Part shown: piece after piece, positions 1-8,308 of the stretch | How positions within the stretch are numbered: position 1 is the stretch's first letter | Layout of the letters: every line of letters starts with the position of its first letter | Source of the DNA: an uncultured Colwellia sp. | Lineage (GTDB): Bacteria > Pseudomonadota > Gammaproteobacteria > Enterobacterales > Alteromonadaceae | Assembly: GCA_913058145.1 (NCBI GenBank) | Contig: CAJXQM010000001.1 | Span: 216,017-280,016, forward strand | Direction of reading: 5' to 3' | Length of the DNA: 64,000 bases | Notes under the pieces: model-generated | Seen by the model: only the letters and a program-made list of their open reading frames with translations | What the model was told of the DNA's origin: nothing | Databases searched by the model: none | Program-made: the position numbers and the translations under genes

Positions 1-170
1 AATTGTTCTGCTGCAACTCTACCCGTACAGTTTTTGCTAAATACATCCATGTTGAATGATTTAGATAGTTGAGTCGTTTTTGTTATTGCTTGCTGCGTAG
101 TCACGGCTTTGGTAAAGAAATGTGCCGTAACCTGATTGGCACAAGAGTTGATCTCTGGTTCGATTAACAT
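1..170 (-). CDS. 5' end of an unidentified minus-strand gene (partial)
   Basis: On the minus strand an ATG at 170 opens a frame that stays open to the window edge, giving 56 residues that begin MLIEPEINSC. A purine-rich ribosome-binding site (AGAGGAGA) lies about 7 bases upstream, which supports this start. No domain, signal peptide or membrane segment is visible in the available part, and I do not recognise the family. The gene runs out of the window on the left, so its length and function cannot be judged. It is divergent from the proB remnant that starts at 371. Confidence 0.5.
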   Translation of the reverse strand, partial: MLIEPEINSCANQVTAHFFTKAVTTQQAITKTTQLSKSFNMDVFSKNCTGRVAAEQ

Positions 171-370
171 TATAAAGTCTCCTCTGCGTTGATGAGGTTA
201 CTTTATTGAATTAACCTTAATGCAAACTTAACGCCTATAAAGTTTTTAACTAGGCAGAAGTAGACTGGGTGATTAGTTCTATAGGCTAGCGTTTAACAAA
301 AACTTATAAGCTAAGATATTTAGTCAATATAGCTTAGTTTATGAATGATTAATCAAAGTAAGGATCACTA

Positions 371-855
371 TTGTCTACATTTGAAGAACAAAAAAGTACA
401 AAATCCACACGAAACAAATCACGTATAGTCATAAAAGTGGGCTCTAGCCTATTAGCAAATATTAAAAATCAACACCTAGTTTTGCCTTCATGTACGGCCT
501 ATTGAGTGACATTTTCAGGCTTCGTGATGAAGGCTACGAAGTGATGCTGACGTCATCTGGATACGTTGCATTAGATCTCAATACTATTAGCTGCAAGATT
601 GAAAATGCCAGTGTACAAGACAAACAAGCGGCTGCAGCTTGCGGACAACCCATATTAATGAACGCATACAAACAGATTGCGTTGGAGTATGGTTTTGATA
701 TTACCCAAGTCTTAGTCATCCTTGATGATCTCGAAAGTCGACGTCGATTTCTCAATATTAAAAACACGGTTCATCGTTTGATTAATCGTGAAAATTTGTC
801 GTGTTCAGTGAACACCATCTTTCATGGGATTAACCGGTTCAAAGCGATTAATTAA
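371..855 (+). pseudogene. Glutamate 5-kinase (proB) remnant, frameshifted and truncated
   Basis: A TTG at 371, preceded by AAGGA, opens a frame containing IVIKVGSSLL, which resembles the N-terminal VxKxGTSxL nucleotide-binding start of ProB. That frame stops at TGA 503-505. Homology continues in another frame from about 490 as EGYEVMLTSSG, then KQAAAACGQ, and a RRRFLNIKNT stretch matching the ProB region that ends in ERFLNARDT. The product then diverges and stops at 855. A full ProB is about 370 residues with a PUA domain; here only about 150 residues of the kinase N-terminus remain. The frameshift plus the missing C-terminus make it a non-functional fragment. It may mark the edge where the catabolic island joined the chromosome. 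A sequencing error could explain the frameshift but not the truncation. Confidence 0.7.
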
Positions 856-879
856 AAAATAAGAGTCTCTGTAGAATGC

Positions 880-895
880 TGGTTTGCTTTTTGCT
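880..895 (+). promoter_or_regulatory. Possible second sigma-54 (-24/-12) element
   Basis: TGG at 880-882 and TTGCT at 891-895 place GG and GC exactly 10 bases apart, the spacing needed by sigma-54. The central CAC of the consensus is not matched. It lies just after the proB remnant and about 430 bases before dmpK. The two DmpR-type sites are downstream of it rather than upstream, so it may be a chance match. Confidence 0.3.
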
Positions 896-1041
896 TACCG
901 TCGTTGTCTACAGGCTCTAGTGTTGATTTTTATATAATGGTTTTATAGTAATCCAACCTTCCTCAAGTTAACTCCTCCTTAAGCCCATAGAAAGGATATA
1001 TATTTTTTATTAGCCGTTAAATAATATGTCAAATTATTTAT

Positions 1042-1057
1042 GTGATCATATGAGCAG
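1042..1057 (+). promoter_or_regulatory. Distal DmpR-type upstream activator site
   Basis: GTGATC-ATAT-GAGCAG is an imperfect copy of the TTGATC-N4-GATCAA inverted repeat recognised by phenol-responsive XylR/DmpR-family activators. Its centre is 95 bases upstream of the better copy at 1137 and roughly 220 bases upstream of the expected transcription start. The shared ATAT centre supports a paired site. Confidence 0.55.
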
Positions 1058-1136
1058 TTATTAATTGCGCATCTAGCATGCTGTGTAGTCAATAACAGTT
1101 AAATAATACACATTATATAAAATAAAAAACGTAAAA

Positions 1137-1152
1137 GTGATCATATGATCAA
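1137..1152 (+). promoter_or_regulatory. Proximal DmpR-type upstream activator site
   Basis: GTGATC-ATAT-GATCAA matches the TTGATC-N4-GATCAA operator of the DmpR/MopR/XylR group at 11 of 12 specified bases. It sits about 110 to 135 bases before the expected start of transcription from the sigma-54 promoter at 1246, the usual enhancer distance for this family. The cognate activator gene is dmpR at 25920. Confidence 0.7.
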
Positions 1153-1245
1153 ACTTGTAATCAAAAATAGTTACAAATATTCATTGGTGAGTACAAACTG
1201 TAAAAAACACATGTAAATTATTGATAATTAATGTTTATTTATTAT

Positions 1246-1261
1246 TGGTCTATTAATTGCT
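1246..1261 (+). promoter_or_regulatory. Sigma-54 promoter of the phenol hydroxylase operon
   Basis: TTGG at 1245-1248 and TTGCT at 1257-1261 give GG-N10-GC, the invariant -24/-12 geometry. Transcription would start near 1272, about 40 bases before dmpK. The promoter lies downstream of two DmpR-type sites and the window encodes a DmpR, so phenol-induced, sigma-54-dependent expression is strongly suggested. The CAC of the -24 consensus is not matched. Confidence 0.75.
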
Positions 1262-1313
1262 TTAATAAAAATAATATTTAAAGGGCAAATAATATAATGA
1301 GGAGACATGACAG

Positions 1314-1571
1314 ATGATGGTAAATAGCAATGTGGAGTCAGATGAACCTATCAAACAAGCACACTTTGTTCATGTAACCGGTATCTTAAAAAATAAATTT
1401 GTTGAATTTGATTACTCAATTGGCACTCCTACCTTGTATGTGGAGCTTGTTTTACCTTTTAAGCAATTTCGTCAGTTTTGTATTAAACATGATGTTGAAG
1501 AATTAACAACAGAACAACAACATGAAGTTGAACTTGATAAATTAAAGTGGCGCCATGGCCAACTAGATTAG
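1314..1571 (+). CDS. dmpK: Phenol hydroxylase assembly protein DmpK (P0)
   Basis: This 85-residue protein is the first gene of a dmpKLMNOP set and has the size and position of the P0 component. In the family, P0 is not part of the active enzyme; it helps assemble iron into the oxygenase. The sequence is hydrophilic and has no membrane segment. A strong GAGGAGA ribosome-binding site about 9 bases upstream supports the ATG at 1314; a second ATG follows directly at 1317. It is 36 bases upstream of dmpL, probably in one transcript from the sigma-54 promoter at 1246. The assignment rests largely on operon position. Confidence 0.85.
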   Translation: MMVNSNVESDEPIKQAHFVHVTGILKNKFVEFDYSIGTPTLYVELVLPFKQFRQFCIKHDVEELTTEQQHEVELDKLKWRHGQLD

Positions 1572-1606
1572 TAATTTTAAGTAAATATTAATGGGGACTA
1601 AGTTTT

Positions 1607-2605
1607 ATGTCAGTACATATATCCACGAAAGAAATAAAAACAAAACGTACCAACTATGGATACGTTGGCCGACGAATTGGGCACGATAAACCAGCATCAC
1701 GTTATCAAGAAGCTATTTACGATATACAGCCTACCGCTAACTTTCATTATCCGCCAACTTGGGCAAAAGGAAAAGAATTGTATGATGTGAAAAACACGTC
1801 AATCGTAATGGAAGATTGGTACAGTTTTACTGACCCACGTCAGTTTTATTATAGTGCTTATGTTATGGCGCGTGCTAAACAGCAAGAAAGTATGGATAAC
1901 AATTTCAAAATGGCAGAAAAGCATAACATGCTGCTATCTCTGCCAGATGAATTAAAAGCATCGATAAAAAAAATACTCACACCGCTACGTCACGTTGAAT
2001 ATGGCGCCAACATGAATAATCAAGATATTTGTGATCGATCATATGGCGCTTCTATAGCAACCGTAGCATCGTTGAATGGCTTCGACCGTATTGGTACGTC
2101 ACAATATATTTCTAAAATTATTTTGTTAATTGACGAAAACGAATCAATAGGGCTTGAACAGGGAAAATCTGATTGGTTAGACGATCCTATTTGGCAAGAA
2201 TTACGTCATGCCATGGAAGATATTTTTGTACTTGATGATTGGTTTGAAATCATGGTTGCGCAAAACATTGTCATGGATGGTCTTATTTACCCATTAATTT
2301 TTGATCAGTATATTCAAGAAGTAAGTAGTAAAGGTGGTAATGCTTTAACGTTGCTAACACAGTTTATGAGTGACTGGTATGTAGAAACTACCCGATGGAC
2401 TAACCAACTTATTAAAGTCGTTGCAAAAGAAAGTGATGCAAACACTGAATTACTCTCTTCTTGGGTACTAAAATGGACAGAACGTTTAAATAACGCTGTT
2501 TTCCCTATTACTCAAGTCGCCTTTACTGATGGCGGTGAAGATAAATTAGAAGAAATAAAACGTGCATTATTGACACGATTAGCGAAACAAGGTCTTAAAG
2601 TTTAG
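1607..2605 (+). CDS. dmpL: Phenol hydroxylase beta subunit DmpL (P1)
   Basis: This 332-residue protein is the smaller oxygenase subunit of a multicomponent phenol hydroxylase. The beta subunit has the same helical fold as DmpN but carries no diiron ligands; it pairs with DmpN and DmpO in the hydroxylase. The length is normal for DmpL, and the YGANMNNQDICDRSYGASIA region fits the family. The gene lies between dmpK and dmpM with a 9-base gap to dmpM, so translation is probably coupled. A GGGGA motif about 9 bases before the ATG serves as ribosome-binding site. Confidence 0.93.
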   Translation: MSVHISTKEIKTKRTNYGYVGRRIGHDKPASRYQEAIYDIQPTANFHYPPTWAKGKELYDVKNTSIVMEDWYSFTDPRQFYYSAYVMARAKQQESMDNNFKMAEKHNMLLSLPDELKASIKKILTPLRHVEYGANMNNQDICDRSYGASIATVASLNGFDRIGTSQYISKIILLIDENESIGLEQGKSDWLDDPIWQELRHAMEDIFVLDDWFEIMVAQNIVMDGLIYPLIFDQYIQEVSSKGGNALTLLTQFMSDWYVETTRWTNQLIKVVAKESDANTELLSSWVLKWTERLNNAVFPITQVAFTDGGEDKLEEIKRALLTRLAKQGLKV

Positions 2606-2614
2606 GGGATTACC

Positions 2615-2890
2615 ATGTCAGACAGCAAAGTATTTATTATCTTACAAAATAACGAAGATGCTCGCCCATTTGCCGAAGCATTTGAACAAGAAAATCCAGA
2701 AGCGGTATTTAAATATGACCAGCCAGGAATGATTCGCATTGAAAATATAGGTGAATTAAAAATAACAAAAGAAATGGTATCTGAACTAGCGGGTCGTGAT
2801 GTTGATTTGCAAGAACTACATTTAGTCTTAGTGTCTTTATCTGGAAGTGTTGATGAAGATGACGATTATTTTAAAGTGTCATGGAATTAA
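2615..2890 (+). CDS. dmpM: Phenol hydroxylase regulatory protein DmpM (P2)
   Basis: This 91-residue acidic protein matches the cofactor-free effector component of bacterial multicomponent monooxygenases. In the family, the effector binds the hydroxylase and speeds oxygen activation at the diiron centre. The start SKVFIILQNNEDARPFAEAF and the central ENIGELKITKEMV are typical of this group. It follows dmpL by 9 bases and precedes dmpN by 15, within one operon. No membrane segment or metal motif is present, as expected. Confidence 0.92.
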   Translation: MSDSKVFIILQNNEDARPFAEAFEQENPEAVFKYDQPGMIRIENIGELKITKEMVSELAGRDVDLQELHLVLVSLSGSVDEDDDYFKVSWN

Positions 2891-2905
2891 TTTAGGAGAA
2901 TTATA

Positions 2906-4426
2906 ATGGCTAAAAAATTAAATATGCGTAAACGCTATGAGTTATTGACTCGTGGTTTAGGTTGGGAACCAACTTACCAACCTAAAGAAAAAGTTTTTCC
3001 TCAAGAATCATATGAAGGAATAAAAATAGTTGACTGGGACAAATGGGAAGACCCTTTTCGCTTAACTGCCGATGCTTACTGGAAATATCAGGCAGAAAAA
3101 GATAAGAAACTTTATGCCATCATTGATAGTTTTGCACAAAATAATGGGCATTTAAATATAACTAATGCAAGTTATATCAATGCACTAAAGCTTTTTATAC
3201 AAGGGGTTTCGCCATTAGAGTATGGTGCCCACCGGGGTTATGCAAACTTAGCTCGCCAGTTTAGTGGTGAAGGTGCTCAAATAGCTTGTCAAATGCAATC
3301 TATTGATGAACTACGTCACTCACAAACACAAATACATACGTTAAGTCATTATAATAAACACTTTACTGGTTTACACGATCCGTTTCATATGCACGACAAT
3401 GTATGGTATTTATCTGTACCAAAATCATATTTTGACGATGCAAGATCAGCAGGCCCATTCGAGTTTATTACCTCAATATCTTTTGCTTTTGAATATATTT
3501 TAACCAATTTATTGTTTGTGCCTTTCATGTCAGGTGCTGCTCATAATGGAGATATGGCAACGGTTACTTTTGGTTTTTCAGCGCAGTCTGATGAATCACG
3601 CCATATGACCTTAGGACTTGAAATTATAAAGTTCATTGTTGAACAACATGAAGACAATCTTGAAATAGTACAAGGTTGGATTGATAAGCATTTCTGGCGT
3701 GCCTATCGTGTGCTTGGTTTGGTTTCTGCAATGCAAGATTACATGTTGCCTGATAGCCCTATGTCTTGGAAAGAAGCGTGGGATATTTATTTTGTTGATA
3801 ACTGTGGTGCATTGTTCAAAGATTTAGGACGATATGGCTTACGTATGCCTAAATTTCATGAACAAGCTACAGCTGAAGCTGAACATTTAAGCCATCAAAT
3901 TTATTTTACATTATATCAATTTTCACATGCGGCAGCTTTTCAAACAGAGATCCCGAGTAAAGAAAAAATGGATTGGTTATCTGAAAAATATCCTAACACT
4001 TTTGATAAATATTACCGCCCGCGTTGGGAAATGTATGCGGAGATGGAAAAACAAGGTAAACGTTACTTTAATGCAGGTCTACCTCAGCTATGCCAGGTAT
4101 GCCAAGTACCTATGTGTTTTACTGAAATTTCAAAAGGAAAACCACTCGACCTTTCTTATCGTTTAAGTGAATTTAAGGGTGATAAATTTCATACCTGTAC
4201 TGATGCTTGTAAAGCTATCTTTGACCACGAACCTGAAAAATATTCGCATGCATGGTTACCTGTGCATCAAATATTCCAAGGGAATTGTGGTGGCGCAGAA
4301 ATTTCAGATGTTTTGAAGAATTATCACTTTAATCCAGAAGATAGTGGTGAATATAAAGGTTCTGCTGATGATATTGCTTGGCGTGCAGCCAAGGGTGAAA
4401 GTAATGATATTGAAGAAAGTGCATAG
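2906..4426 (+). CDS. dmpN: Phenol hydroxylase catalytic (alpha) subunit DmpN (P3)
   Basis: This 506-residue protein is the oxygenase large subunit that hydroxylates phenol to catechol at a carboxylate-bridged diiron site. The ligand set can be read directly: E105, E135 and H138 (DELRH) in the first half, and E196, E230 and H233 (DESRH) in the second. A C-terminal segment with C-x2-C near CQVCQVPMCF fits the YHS-like tail of phenol hydroxylase alpha subunits. The length is normal. It is preceded by AGGAG and followed after 11 bases by dmpO. All diiron residues are present, so the enzyme is probably active. Confidence 0.96.
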   Translation: MAKKLNMRKRYELLTRGLGWEPTYQPKEKVFPQESYEGIKIVDWDKWEDPFRLTADAYWKYQAEKDKKLYAIIDSFAQNNGHLNITNASYINALKLFIQGVSPLEYGAHRGYANLARQFSGEGAQIACQMQSIDELRHSQTQIHTLSHYNKHFTGLHDPFHMHDNVWYLSVPKSYFDDARSAGPFEFITSISFAFEYILTNLLFVPFMSGAAHNGDMATVTFGFSAQSDESRHMTLGLEIIKFIVEQHEDNLEIVQGWIDKHFWRAYRVLGLVSAMQDYMLPDSPMSWKEAWDIYFVDNCGALFKDLGRYGLRMPKFHEQATAEAEHLSHQIYFTLYQFSHAAAFQTEIPSKEKMDWLSEKYPNTFDKYYRPRWEMYAEMEKQGKRYFNAGLPQLCQVCQVPMCFTEISKGKPLDLSYRLSEFKGDKFHTCTDACKAIFDHEPEKYSHAWLPVHQIFQGNCGGAEISDVLKNYHFNPEDSGEYKGSADDIAWRAAKGESNDIEESA

Positions 4427-4437
4427 GAGATAAAAAT

Positions 4438-4800
4438 ATGACAGTTAAAACAAATTATGGTGCATACCCTGAAGGTAATAAAGATGCAGTTGAAAACTTT
4501 CATGGTAATCAGTTAGTTTATTTTACATGGGATGACCATTTAGGACTTGGTACAGCATTTGCTTTTCCATTTCCGCCTGAAATGCCTTTTGCTGCAATTA
4601 CAGGTGAAGTTCTGCCTAATGTATGTGGTGCACATCCTGATTTTGAAAACATTGATTGGGTTACGGCTACTTGGATATTAGATGGAGAAAATTTTATTCC
4701 AGATTTAGGTAAAAGCTTAGCTGAAAATGGCATAGGACATAAATCATTAATCCGCTTAAAAACCCCGGGTTTAACGGGTTATAAAGGTAGTGGTAGTTAA
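4438..4800 (+). CDS. dmpO: Phenol hydroxylase gamma subunit DmpO (P4)
   Basis: This 120-residue protein is the small third subunit of the hydroxylase complex. In the family it binds the outside of the DmpL/DmpN dimer and stabilises it. The N-terminus TVKTNYGAYPEGNKDAVENF and the central FAFPFPPEMPFAAI are characteristic of DmpO. AGGAG lies 9 bases before the ATG. A 75-base gap with a small stem-loop separates it from dmpP. Confidence 0.93.
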   Translation: MTVKTNYGAYPEGNKDAVENFHGNQLVYFTWDDHLGLGTAFAFPFPPEMPFAAITGEVLPNVCGAHPDFENIDWVTATWILDGENFIPDLGKSLAENGIGHKSLIRLKTPGLTGYKGSGS

Positions 4801-4820
4801 TCCATTTATTTAACAAATCA

Positions 4821-4850
4821 TTAACTAGCATTCATATTAAAGCTGGTTAA
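4821..4850 (+). other. Intercistronic stem-loop between dmpO and dmpP
   Basis: TTAACTAGC at 4821-4829 can pair with GCTGGTTAA at 4842-4850, a 9-pair stem with one G-U pair and a 12-base loop. No T-run follows, so it is not a normal intrinsic terminator. It could tune mRNA stability between the oxygenase genes and the reductase gene. Confidence 0.4.
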
Positions 4851-4875
4851 ATTTATAATAATAAGAGTAGATATT

Positions 4876-5937
4876 ATGTCTTATCAAGTATTGATTGAGC
4901 CGCTCGGAGAAACCATTGAGGTAGAAGAAGGACAAACTATTTTAGATGCGGCGTTAAGAGCAGGTATCTATTTACCTCATGCATGTGGTCATGGATTATG
5001 TGGCACGTGCAAAGTAGATATTATAGAGGGTGATGTTGAACATGGTGATGCATCTCCTTTTGCTTTAATGGATATGGAAAAAGATGAAGGTAAATGTTTA
5101 AGTTGCTGTGCGATCCCAACAAGTGATTTAGAAATAGAAGCGGATGTTGAAGAAGATGAAGATGCGCAAAATCATCCCGTGAGAGATTATGTAGGTGTGG
5201 TTACAAAAATAGAAACAGTAACGCCACGCATAAAATCAATATTTATAGCATTGCAAGAGAATATAGAGTTTCAAGCTGGGCATTATATTAATTTAAATCT
5301 TCCAGAAGTTGATGAATACCCTAGAGCATTCTCAATTTCAAATCCCCCTTCAGATAAAAATCAAATAGAATTAAATATTAGTTTAGTACAATACGGTAAA
5401 GGGACTAAATGGATACACGAGGAATTAAGAGTAGGTGATGAACTTAAGTTCAGTGGCCCATATGGTCGTTTTTTTGTCAGAGAATCAGCACCAGAACCTA
5501 TGATATTTCTTGCCGGTGGCTCAGGGTTATCAAGTCCTAAATCGATGATTATGGACTTATTCGAAAGAGATGAAAAGCGTGATGTTACCTTGATTTACGG
5601 AGCTCGTAATCAAGATGAGCTTTACTACCATGAATTATTTACTGAAATGTCAGTAGAGCACAGTAACTTTACTTATATTCCTGCATTATCTGATGAACCA
5701 GAGTTGTCTGGTTGGCAAGGGGCTCGAGGTTTTGTTCATGTAGCAGCCAAAGAGCATTTTAATGGGAAATTTTCTGGTCATAAAGCTTACATGTGTGGCC
5801 CTCCACCAATGGTTGATGCGTGTATTACAACACTGATGCAAGGCCGGTTATTTGAACGAGATATGTTCATGGAAAACTTTTACACCAAAGACAGTCAAGA
5901 AGCGGTCAGTAAAAGCCCTTTATTCAAGTCAATTTAA
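4876..5937 (+). CDS. dmpP: Phenol hydroxylase reductase DmpP (P5)
   Basis: This 353-residue reductase passes electrons from NADH through FAD and a plant-type [2Fe-2S] cluster to the DmpN diiron site. The ferredoxin domain (about residues 1-90) has C37, C42, C45 and C77 as cluster ligands. The FAD-binding motif RAFSIS and the nucleotide-binding segments AGGSGLS and CGPPPMVDA follow in the usual order. Length is normal. It is the last hydroxylase gene and is followed after 15 bases by dmpD. Domain content also fits related ring-monooxygenase reductases, but the operon makes DmpP the clear choice. Confidence 0.96.
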   Translation: MSYQVLIEPLGETIEVEEGQTILDAALRAGIYLPHACGHGLCGTCKVDIIEGDVEHGDASPFALMDMEKDEGKCLSCCAIPTSDLEIEADVEEDEDAQNHPVRDYVGVVTKIETVTPRIKSIFIALQENIEFQAGHYINLNLPEVDEYPRAFSISNPPSDKNQIELNISLVQYGKGTKWIHEELRVGDELKFSGPYGRFFVRESAPEPMIFLAGGSGLSSPKSMIMDLFERDEKRDVTLIYGARNQDELYYHELFTEMSVEHSNFTYIPALSDEPELSGWQGARGFVHVAAKEHFNGKFSGHKAYMCGPPPMVDACITTLMQGRLFERDMFMENFYTKDSQEAVSKSPLFKSI

Positions 5938-5952
5938 CGCGGAAAATACGTA

Positions 5953-6774
5953 ATGAAAAATAATCCTGAAATAGGTAAATCAATAAAAGCTAATGGAATT
6001 AACACTAATTACCATGATGTTGGTCAAGGTAATGTAGTCTTGCTTATTCATGGCTCTGGCCCAGGCGTTAGCGCATGGGCGAATTGGAGAGTAAATATTC
6101 CTGAATTAGCTAAATTTAACAGGGTGATAGCACCTGATATGGTTGGTTTTGGTTATACTGAACGACCAACTGATAATCAATATTCAATGGATGATTGGGT
6201 AGAGCAAGCTATTGGTTTATTAGACGCGTTAAGTATAGACAAAGCCTCTGTTGTAGGTAATTCGTTTGGTGGTGGCTTAGCGCTAGCGATAGCTATTCGT
6301 CATCCAGAACGAGTGAGTAAGCTGGTATTGATGGGTAGTGTAGGGGTTCCTTTTATGTTGACTGAGGGATTAGATAAAGCTTGGGGATACCAACCATCTA
6401 TCGCGAACATGAAACAGTTATTAGATATATTCGCCTATAACCGCGAACTCGTTTCTGATGAATTAGCTGAATTACGATATAAAGCAAGCATACAAGAGGG
6501 GTTTCAAGAAGCTTTTTCAAGTATGTTTCCTGCTCCCCGCCAACGGTGGGTTGTCGCGATGCAAAGTGCTCCTGAAGATATTAAAAATATCAAACATAAA
6601 ACATTAATTATACATGGAAGAGATGATGAGGTGATTCCGTTATCAAATGCCTATGAATTTATTCATCTCATTAAACATGCTCAATTACACGTTTTTGGTG
6701 AATGTGGACATTGGACACAAATAGAGAAAAAAGAAGAATTTAATTCGTTGGTAAGTGACTTCTTAGCACATTAG
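5953..6774 (+). CDS. dmpD: 2-hydroxymuconic semialdehyde hydrolase DmpD
   Basis: This 273-residue alpha/beta hydrolase cleaves the catechol ring-fission product (and alkyl-substituted forms) to 2-hydroxypenta-2,4-dienoate and a carboxylic acid. The catalytic triad is visible: S104 in GNSFGG, D225 in HGRDDEVIP and H253 in GHWTQIE; HGSGPG at 33-38 forms the oxyanion region. It starts 15 bases after dmpP. In the classical Pseudomonas dmp order dmpD follows dmpC, so its place between dmpP and dmpQ is a rearrangement. Presence of both dmpD and dmpC suggests use of substituted as well as plain phenols. Confidence 0.9.
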   Translation: MKNNPEIGKSIKANGINTNYHDVGQGNVVLLIHGSGPGVSAWANWRVNIPELAKFNRVIAPDMVGFGYTERPTDNQYSMDDWVEQAIGLLDALSIDKASVVGNSFGGGLALAIAIRHPERVSKLVLMGSVGVPFMLTEGLDKAWGYQPSIANMKQLLDIFAYNRELVSDELAELRYKASIQEGFQEAFSSMFPAPRQRWVVAMQSAPEDIKNIKHKTLIIHGRDDEVIPLSNAYEFIHLIKHAQLHVFGECGHWTQIEKKEEFNSLVSDFLAH

Positions 6775-6805
6775 GATTACGTGATTTGAATACTAGATAC
6801 TAATA

Positions 6806-6851
6806 ATATATACATTCAAATAAAATATATATTTTATTTGAATGTATATAT
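6806..6851 (+). repeat. 46-base perfect palindrome between dmpD and dmpQ
   Basis: The two 23-base arms are exact reverse complements around 6828/6829, with no loop. The arm sequence is nearly all A and T with two G-C pairs (ACATTCAAAT core). It begins 32 bases after the dmpD stop. In DNA it could extrude as a cruciform; in RNA it would form a long weak hairpin, perhaps an attenuator or end of transcript, although no separate T-run follows. Confidence 0.8.
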
Positions 6852-6961
6852 ATAAAGTTGTATTGTGGTTTAATTATTTTTTTCAATTAGAGCTCAATAA
6901 TCTGAAATATTAGTAAAACTCTACGAATTAATATAATAGGCATTTCACTATAGGTAAATTT

Positions 6962-7312
6962 ATGAGTACTTCACCTTTAACGCAATATTGCATAACAATT
7001 ATTAATACGAATGAAGAATATTTGTGTTTTGAGGGTAAACATTTACTTCAAGGAATGAAAAACCTTGGAAAATGCAGCATACCATCAGGTTGTCATGGTG
7101 GTGGGTGTGGTGTTTGTAAGATTCAAGTTATTAAAGGGGAAGTGGAAAAAGTCACGATGAGTAGAAAACATATCTCACAGAAAGAAGAAAGAAATGGTAC
7201 TTATTTAGCGTGTTGTGTCTTTCCTAAGAGTGATATTTCAATAAAAGTGATTGGTAAAATAAAAAGAAAACTGGTTAATAAAAATAATAACTTTGTATTT
7301 AATTATGGGTGA
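6962..7312 (+). CDS. dmpQ: [2Fe-2S] ferredoxin DmpQ (XylT-like)
   Basis: This 116-residue plant-type ferredoxin has cluster ligands C44, C49, C52 and C84 (C-x4-C-x2-C then LACC). In the dmp/xyl family such ferredoxins re-reduce the iron of catechol 2,3-dioxygenase after oxidative inactivation, especially with substituted catechols. Position directly before dmpB (37-base gap) supports that role. It is separated from dmpD by a 187-base AT-rich gap containing a perfect palindrome. A basic C-terminal tail (KIKRKLVNKNNN) is somewhat unusual. Confidence 0.88.
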   Translation: MSTSPLTQYCITIINTNEEYLCFEGKHLLQGMKNLGKCSIPSGCHGGGCGVCKIQVIKGEVEKVTMSRKHISQKEERNGTYLACCVFPKSDISIKVIGKIKRKLVNKNNNFVFNYG

Positions 7313-7349
7313 ATAAAACACTTTAAAAATTTTAATTGGGGAGAATATT

Positions 7350-8294
7350 ATGGGTGTAATGAAAATAGGTCACGTTAACTTACGTGTTTTAGATATGGCA
7401 GCAGCAAGAAATCATTATGAGAATATTATAGGGCTTATTGTTACTGATGAAGATAAAGACGGTAATCTTTATTTAAAGGGTTGGGACGAATGGGATAAAT
7501 ATTCAGTTATCTTAAGCCCATCAGATCATGCTGGTATGGATCATGTGGCTTATAAAGTTGAAAATGATGCTGATCTTGATACTTTTACAAAATCTATTGA
7601 AGCTTATGGTATACGAGTAGAACAACTCGCGGTAGGTACTTTAATTGATTGTGGTAGAGCGATACGCTTTCAACTTCCTAGCGGACACACCATGTGTTTA
7701 TTTGCAGAAAAAACGTTTGTGGGTAAAAGTACGGGTGATATAAACCCCGCGCCATGGCCAATTGATGTCAAGGGCGTTGGTGCTCATTGGTTAGATCATT
7801 GTTTACTTGTATGCCCCTTGGATCCTGAAAATCAAATTAATACCATTGCCGACAATGTTAATTTTATATCAAAATGTTTAAATTTTAGGTTAACAGAACA
7901 AGCACTTGTTGGCCCTGAACAAGATATTCAAGCCATTGCCTTTTTAACGGTAACTACTACTCCTCATGATATAGCTTTTGTTCCAGGGCCAACTGCAGGT
8001 TTTCATCATGCATCATTCTTTTTGCCAGGTTGGGGAGATATTTTAAAAGCAGCAGACCTTATGGGCATGAATAACGTTAAAATGGATGTTATGCCAACTA
8101 GACATGGTATTACTCGTGGTGAAACAATTTACTTTTTTGATCCTTCAGGTAATCGTAATGAAACCTTTGCTGGTTTAGGCTATTTAGCGACACCTGATAT
8201 GCCCGTGATTACTTGGACAGAGGAAGAAATTCCCCGAGGAATCTTTTATCACTCAGGTGAACTTAACCCTGCTTTTACCGAAGTATATACTTAA
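7350..8294 (+). CDS. dmpB: Catechol 2,3-dioxygenase DmpB
   Basis: This 314-residue extradiol dioxygenase opens catechol next to the hydroxyls to give yellow 2-hydroxymuconic semialdehyde. It has two vicinal-oxygen-chelate halves. The Fe(II) ligands can be placed at H150, H220 and E271, and active-site H252 and Y261 sit in [21 protein letters not shown] is a signature of the family. A GGGGAG ribosome-binding site precedes the ATG at 7350; an internal ATG at 7359 is a less likely start. It lies between dmpQ and an HbpS-like gene. Confidence 0.95.
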   Translation: MGVMKIGHVNLRVLDMAAARNHYENIIGLIVTDEDKDGNLYLKGWDEWDKYSVILSPSDHAGMDHVAYKVENDADLDTFTKSIEAYGIRVEQLAVGTLIDCGRAIRFQLPSGHTMCLFAEKTFVGKSTGDINPAPWPIDVKGVGAHWLDHCLLVCPLDPENQINTIADNVNFISKCLNFRLTEQALVGPEQDIQAIAFLTVTTTPHDIAFVPGPTAGFHHASFFLPGWGDILKAADLMGMNNVKMDVMPTRHGITRGETIYFFDPSGNRNETFAGLGYLATPDMPVITWTEEEIPRGIFYHSGELNPAFTEVYT

Positions 8295-8308
8295 AAATAG
8301 CTATGTTT

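Noticed and set aside
1159..1171. Possible IHF site (AATCAA...) between the DmpR sites and the sigma-54 promoter
   Set aside because: The TTR half does not fall at the required spacing, so the match is too weak to call.
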